DNA of 64,000 nt from DATBVX01 sp963696675 (lineage in GTDB: Bacteria; Pseudomonadota; Gammaproteobacteria; Steroidobacterales; Steroidobacteraceae). The stretch lies in assembly GCA_963696675.1 (NCBI GenBank), contig CAVOLM010000061.1, positions 1-64,000 of the forward strand. The letters are read 5' to 3'. This document shows positions 59,129 through 64,000 of the stretch, one piece after another. The notes beneath the pieces were generated by a model. That model ran no database searches. It saw only the letters and a list, made by a program, of their open reading frames with translations, and was not told the DNA's origin. The translations under genes were made by a program, and so were the position numbers. Within the stretch, counting starts at the first letter, position 1, and each line of letters starts with the position of its first letter.

Positions 59129-60284
59129 ATGAACGAAACTGCCCTGGCGGCACCGAAACCCAAGAAATCCGTGGCCCTTTCTGGAGTGCCCGCAGGTAAC
59201 ACGGCCCTGTGCACCGTAGGCCGCACCGGCAACGACCTGCACTATCGTGGCTATGACATCCTGGAGATCGCCGAGGCCGCCGAGTTCGAGGAGATCGCAT
59301 TCCTCCTGGTGCACGGCAAGTTGCCGAACCGCGCCGAGCTCGCGGGCTATCGCGCCAAGCTCAAATCGCTGCGTGGCATTCCTCAGGCGGTGCGCGCAGT
59401 GCTCGAGCTACTTCCGGCCGCAAGCCACCCGATGGATGTCATGCGCACCGGTGTCTCCGCGCTCGGCGCTGCGCTGCCGGAGAAGGAGGATCACAACCTC
59501 CCCGGAGCGCGGGAAATCAGTCGATCGGCTGGTCGCCTCACTCGGTTCGATGCTCTGCTACTGGTATCACTTCAGCCATTCCGGCCGGCGCATCGAGGTC
59601 GAAACCGACGACGATTCAGTCGGCGGCCACTTCCTGCACCTGTTACACGGCGCGCCGCCAAAGAGTTCCTGGGTACGAGCGATGCACACTTCGCTCATCC
59701 TGTATGCCGAGCACGAGTTCAACGCTTCAACGTTCGCGGCTCGCGTCATTGCCGGCACCGGGTCGGACCTGTATTCGTGCATCACCGGCGCGATCGGCGC
59801 GTTGCGCGGGCCGAAGCACGGCGGCGCCAACGAGGTGGCGCTCGAGATCCAGGAGCGCTACGACACGCCCGACGAGGCGGATGCCGACATTCGCAGGCGC
59901 GTGGCCAGCAAGGAAGTCATCATCGGTTTCGGGCACCCGGTGTACACGGTTTCCGATCCGCGCAACCAGGTGATCAAGGAAGTCGCGCGGCGGCTCTCCG
60001 CCGAGGCGGGCGATATGAAGCTCTTCATGATCGCGGAGCGTCTCGAGGCAGTGATGGCCGAGATCAAGCACATGTTCCCGAATCTCGATTGGTTCTCCGC
60101 GGTCTCCTACCACATGATGGGTGCGCCCACCGAGATGTTCACGCCCTTGTTCGTGGTCGCGCGCACCACCGGCTGGGGCGCGCACGTGATCGAGCAACGT
60201 ATCGACGGCAAGATCATCCGACCCGCCGCCAACTACGTCGGCCCGGAGAATCGCAAGTTCGTTCCGCTCGGCGAAAGGCGCTAG
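59129..60284 (+). CDS. prpC: 2-methylcitrate synthase (one frame break)
   Basis: Condenses propionyl-CoA with oxaloacetate. Citrate-synthase family with GNTALCTVGRTGNDLHYRGY, FNASTFAARVIAGTGSDLYS, LRGPKHGGANE and the catalytic His in GFGHPVYTVSDPRN. An extra base near 59515 splits it; dropping it gives DRLVASLGSMLCYWY. About 384 residues, the PrpC size. 25 bases after prpB. Confidence 0.93.
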
Positions 60285-60289
60285 CGCGG

Positions 60290-61741
60290 ATGTCGACTCA
60301 CGAAATCAAGTCGGCAAAGCGTCCGGCTCCCGATCAGGCGCTCGTCGATATCGCCGACTACGTGACCGGCTACGAGATCCGCAGCGATGCGGCGTACGAA
60401 ACCGCGCGCTATTGCCTGATGGACACGCTGGCGTGCGGTTTCATGGCGCTGAAGTATCCCGCGTGCACGCGCATGCTCGGTCCGGTGGTTCCAGGCGCCA
60501 CGATGCCTGGCGGCGCGAGGGTTCCCGGCACTTCTTACGAGCTCGATCCCGTGATGGCGGCCTTCAACATCGGCGCCATGATCCGCTGGCTCGATTTCAA
60601 CGACACCTGGCTTGCGGCCGAATGGGGCCACCCGTCGGACAATCTCGGCGGGCTGCTCTCGACTGCCGACTATCTGAGCCGCAAGGCCGCAGCGCAGGGC
60701 GCTAAACCTCTGCTGGTGCGCGATCTGCTGACGGCGATGGTCAAGGCGCATGAGATCCAGGGCGTGATCGCGCTCGAGAACAGCTTCAACCGCGTCGGTC
60801 TCGACCATGTACTGCTGGTGCGCGTCGCGTCCACGGCAGTCGTCACGCAGATGCTGGGCGGCTCACGGGAGCAGGTGATCAACGCGGTTTCGAATGCGTG
60901 GATCGATGGCGGTGCCCTGCGTACCTACCGGCACGCGCCCAACACAGGCTCACGCAAGAGCTGGGCAGCGGGAGACGCCACGAGCCGCGCGGTACGTCAC
61001 GCGCTCATCGCTCTCACGGGTGAGATGGGCTATCCCTCGGCGCTGTCCGCGAAGACCTGGGGATTCTGGGACGTACTGTTCAGGGGCAAGCCGTTTGCTT
61101 TCCCGCAGGCGTATGGCAGCTACGTGATGGAGAACGTCCTGTTCAAGATCTCCTTTCCGGCTGAGTTTCACGCGCAAACCGCGGTCGAGTGCGCCATGAA
61201 GCTGCACCCGGCAGTGAAGGACCGTATCGATGCGATCGACAAGATCATGATCGAGACGCAGGAACCGGGCGTGCGCATCATCGACAAGACCGGGCCGCTA
61301 GCCAATCCCGCCGATCGCGATCATTGCATCCAGTACATGGTCGCGATTCCCCTCATCTTCGGTCGCCTGACCGCCGAAGACTACGAGGACCACGTCGCCG
61401 CAGACCCGCGCATCGACGCGCTGCGCGCGTGCATGATCGTGCAGGAGAACCCGGCGTTCACGCGCGACTACTACGCGCCGGACAAGCGCTACATCGGCAA
61501 TGCACTGCAGGTGTTCTTCAAGGATCGTTCGGCTACCGAACGCGTGCAGGTCGATTATCCGATCGGCCATCGCAAGCGCCGTGCCGAAGGCATGCCCGTG
61601 CTGGTGAAGAAATTCGAAGCGAGCGTCGATGCACATTTTCCGCCCAAGCAATCGGAGTCCATCAAGCGCATGTTCGCCGAGCCGCGCAGGCTCGACGCGC
61701 TGCCGGTCAACGAATTCATGGCGGGACTGGTGAAGAATTGA
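60290..61741 (+). CDS. prpD: 2-methylcitrate dehydratase (PrpD type)
   Basis: Iron-sulfur-independent dehydration of 2-methylcitrate. MMGE/PrpD family: ARYCLMDTLACGFMALKYPA, WLDFNDTWLAAEWGHPSDNL, ANTGSRKSWAAGDATSRAVR-like (PNTGSRKSWAAGDATSRA) and FPAEFHAQTAVECAMKLHPA. Intact, 483 residues. It starts 5 bases after prpC. The cycle here is of the prpD type, without acnD or prpF. Its stop overlaps the rsmG start (TTGA). Confidence 0.94.
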   Translation: MSTHEIKSAKRPAPDQALVDIADYVTGYEIRSDAAYETARYCLMDTLACGFMALKYPACTRMLGPVVPGATMPGGARVPGTSYELDPVMAAFNIGAMIRWLDFNDTWLAAEWGHPSDNLGGLLSTADYLSRKAAAQGAKPLLVRDLLTAMVKAHEIQGVIALENSFNRVGLDHVLLVRVASTAVVTQMLGGSREQVINAVSNAWIDGGALRTYRHAPNTGSRKSWAAGDATSRAVRHALIALTGEMGYPSALSAKTWGFWDVLFRGKPFAFPQAYGSYVMENVLFKISFPAEFHAQTAVECAMKLHPAVKDRIDAIDKIMIETQEPGVRIIDKTGPLANPADRDHCIQYMVAIPLIFGRLTAEDYEDHVAADPRIDALRACMIVQENPAFTRDYYAPDKRYIGNALQVFFKDRSATERVQVDYPIGHRKRRAEGMPVLVKKFEASVDAHFPPKQSESIKRMFAEPRRLDALPVNEFMAGLVKN

Positions 61742-62395
61742 CCGAGGCGGAAAGCCTGCTGGCCAGCGGTGCTCAGGAGCTCGGCGTCGTGCTCAGCACC
61801 CGCCAGCGTGAGCAGCTTCTGGAGCTGCTGGCGGAGCTCTCGCAATGGAATCAGCGCTTCAATCTCACGGCGATCAACGATCCGCTCGAGGCTGTTCGCA
61901 AGCACCTGCTCGATTCCCTGAGCATTTACACTCACCTGCATGGCCAGAGGGTCGCTGACGTCGGCAGCGGCGCGGGCTTTCCAGGCCTGCCGCTGGCGGT
62001 TGCAGACCCGTCGCGCGAGTTCACCCTGATCGAGGCCACTGGCAAGAAAGCACAGTTTCTCGATCACGCACGTATGAAACTCGGCCTCGAGAACGTCGCC
62101 GTGGTCAATTCTCGTGCGGAGCAGCTCAAGCCCGCGTCACGCTTCGACTCAGTGACGGCGCGAGCGCTCGGCAAGCTGAATGAATTCATTCGCGTCGCGG
62201 GCCACCTGGTCGCGCGAGATGGGAGGTTGCTCGCCATGAAGGGCCAGGCGCCGCAGGCGGAAGTCGAAAAGGTGCCCAAGGGCTGGCAAGTGACAGGCGA
62301 TGCATCGCCTGGTCGTTCCGGGGCTCGACGCTCAGCGGCATCTGGTTGAATTGCAGCTCAAAGAGTCACCGCGCTCACCCCGGCGCGGGCATTAG
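61738..62395 (+). CDS. rsmG: 16S rRNA (guanine(527)-N7)-methyltransferase (one frame break)
   Basis: Methylates G527 of 16S rRNA; loss gives low-level streptomycin resistance. LSQWNQRFNLTAINDPLEAV and VADVGSGAGFPGLPLAVADP are diagnostic, then LIEATGKKAQFLDHA and SVTARALGKL. A one-base change near 62298 leads to the tail HRLVVPGLDAQRHLVELQLK, ending at TAG 62393-62395. Start TTG 61738 overlaps the prpD stop. About 218 residues. It normally neighbours mnmG on one side and parA on the other; here prpD replaces mnmG. Confidence 0.93.
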
Positions 62396-62435
62396 CAATC
62401 GGTCCGGTCAGCCTGTAGGCTCGCGCTTCGCTCCC

Positions 62436-63308
<873 letters not shown>

Positions 63309-63332
63309 ACCCTGCTTCGGTACCGCTGGCGT

Positions 63333-63521
63333 TCATCCGCCCGGTTCCTCGGGCGGAGACGAGCCCGGACCCGGCAGCCGGCCCGCCTTGCGTAACGCTT
63401 CGCGCAGCGCGAACTCGATCTGCGCATTGACGCTGCGCAGCTCATCCGCCGCCCAGCGCTGCAGGGCTTCAAGCACGTCTGCGCCGATGCGCAGCGGGTA
63501 GGCTTTTCGCTCGCTCACCAA
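63333..63521 (-). CDS. Small ribbon-helix-helix (Arc-like) protein
   Basis: 62 residues. AYPLRIGADVLEALQRWAAD followed by ELRSVNAQIEFALREALRKA is the strand-helix-helix pattern of Arc/MetJ-type DNA-binding proteins, with a Gly/Pro-rich tail. It starts at TTG 63521 or GTG 63518, just downstream of the SPFH gene on the same strand (10 bases), so the two probably form an operon. It may autoregulate that unit. It is not accompanied by a recognisable toxin. Confidence 0.75.
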   Translation of the reverse strand: MVSERKAYPLRIGADVLEALQRWAADELRSVNAQIEFALREALRKAGRLPGPGSSPPEEPGG

Positions 63522-63531
63522 TGCCGCGCGT

Positions 63532-64000
63532 TCACGTATACAGGGTTCCTGTGTTCACGACCGGCTGCGCCGCACGATCGCCGCACAGGACCACGAGGAG
63601 GTTCGATACCATGGCCGCGCGGCGCTCATTGTCCAGCTCGACCACGCCCTTGTCGGCGAGCTGTGCCAGCGCCATTTGCACCATGCTCACCGCGCCTTCG
63701 ACGATGCGGGTGCGCGCGGCGATGATCGCGCCGGCCTGCTGACGTTGCAGCATCGCCTGGGCGATCTCCGGCGCGTACGCCAGATGGCTCACACGGGCTT
63801 CGAGCACACTCACCCCTGCACTCTCCAGCCGATCCTGGACTTCGCGCTGCAAGTGCTCGTTGATCTCGCGGGAATGGCTGCGCAACGAGATGTGATGCTG
63901 ATCGTGCAGGTCATAGGGATAGCTGGTGGCGAGCTGGCGTAATGCCGCTTCGCTCTGCACGTGCACGAAGTTCTCGTAGTCATCGACGTTGAAACACGCC
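63532..64000 (-). CDS. SPFH/Band-7 domain protein, C-terminal part (cut by window end)
   Basis: The last ~155 residues of a stomatin/prohibitin-like protein; the N-terminus with the membrane segment lies beyond 64000. DDYENFVHVQSEAALRQLA and REVQDRLESAGVSVLEARVS, then HLAYAPEIAQAMLQRQQAGA are the end of the Band-7 domain and its helical extension. Ends at 63532. Such proteins form membrane microdomain scaffolds. Its downstream partner is the RHH gene. Confidence 0.85.
   Translation of the reverse strand, partial: ACFNVDDYENFVHVQSEAALRQLATSYPYDLHDQHHISLRSHSREINEHLQREVQDRLESAGVSVLEARVSHLAYAPEIAQAMLQRQQAGAIIAARTRIVEGAVSMVQMALAQLADKGVVELDNERRAAMVSNLLVVLCGDRAAQPVVNTGTLYT

Noticed and set aside
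58979..61741. A 920-codon frame that looks like a PrpB-PrpC-PrpD fusion
   Set aside because: Only the prpD part (60290-61741) and the first ~130 residues of prpC lie in it; the remainder is out-of-frame reading across a break in prpC.

Overview
This window is a GC-rich gammaproteobacterial chromosome segment that includes the replication origin region. Evidence for the class: the rpmH-rnpA-yidD-yidC block facing dnaA-dnaN-recF-gyrB, a rhodanese-grxC-secB-gpsA run next to trmL, glnA-DUF4124-ntrB-ntrC, tatABC, a class II-type glyQS, and prpBCD. A Xanthomonadales/Nevskiales/Steroidobacterales-like lineage is my best guess, but that is inference from gene order only. No rRNA, tRNA, CRISPR array, insertion sequence or phage was recognised.

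Layout. 274-20087: a glycan or glycolipid biosynthesis region. It holds four GT4 glycosyltransferases, an AsnB amidotransferase, a GlpD-like FAD oxidoreductase, two related sugar epimerases, a methyltransferase, a membrane-tethered amidohydrolase, a membrane-anchored sugar-dehydrogenase/cytochrome c fusion, a HAD-UbiA fusion of the polyprenyl-phosphate phosphoribosyltransferase type, a multi-span membrane protein, a NodB-type deacetylase and a UPF0104-type flippase-like protein. Many neighbours overlap by ATGA, GTGA or TGATG, so the genes look co-translated. 20158-28987: origin region with a probable oriC between dnaA and dnaN. 29016-32750: plsC, glyS, glyQ on the minus strand. 32845-38173: nitrogen control, with glnA preceded by a sigma-54 promoter and NtrC-like sites, then ntrB and ntrC. 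38227-45010: mscS, a glutathione transferase, pyrD, trmL, the gpsA-secB-grxC-rhodanese block and envC. 45269-49497: a GGDEF/EAL protein, ctpA, a His-rich SEC-C protein and a holin-like membrane protein. 49584-55091: two peptide transporters, tatABC and dtd on the minus strand. 55491-61741: cytochrome c4, an MBL hydrolase, an AcuI-like reductase and the methylcitrate-cycle genes prpBCD. 61738-64000: rsmG, parA without an adjacent parB, then a ribbon-helix-helix gene and the end of an SPFH gene on the minus strand.

Quality of the sequence. About twenty genes, including indispensable ones (gyrB, yidC, secB, tatC, gpsA), are split by single-base frame changes. Wherever I worked through a break, adding or removing one base restored the family sequence; one-base insertions were the more common kind, but deletions also occur. 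I therefore give full gene spans and treat the breaks as probable sequencing or assembly errors, not as real pseudogenes.

Most interesting points: a HAD domain in which both Asp of the DxD nucleophile motif are Glu, fused to a UbiA prenyltransferase; the membrane-anchored dehydrogenase-cytochrome c fusion and membrane-tethered amidohydrolase inside the glycan cluster; a deacetylase lacking a metal-ligand His; trmL bounded at both ends by palindromes shared with its neighbours; rnpA without a normal start codon; and a rearranged origin neighbourhood with parA lacking parB.
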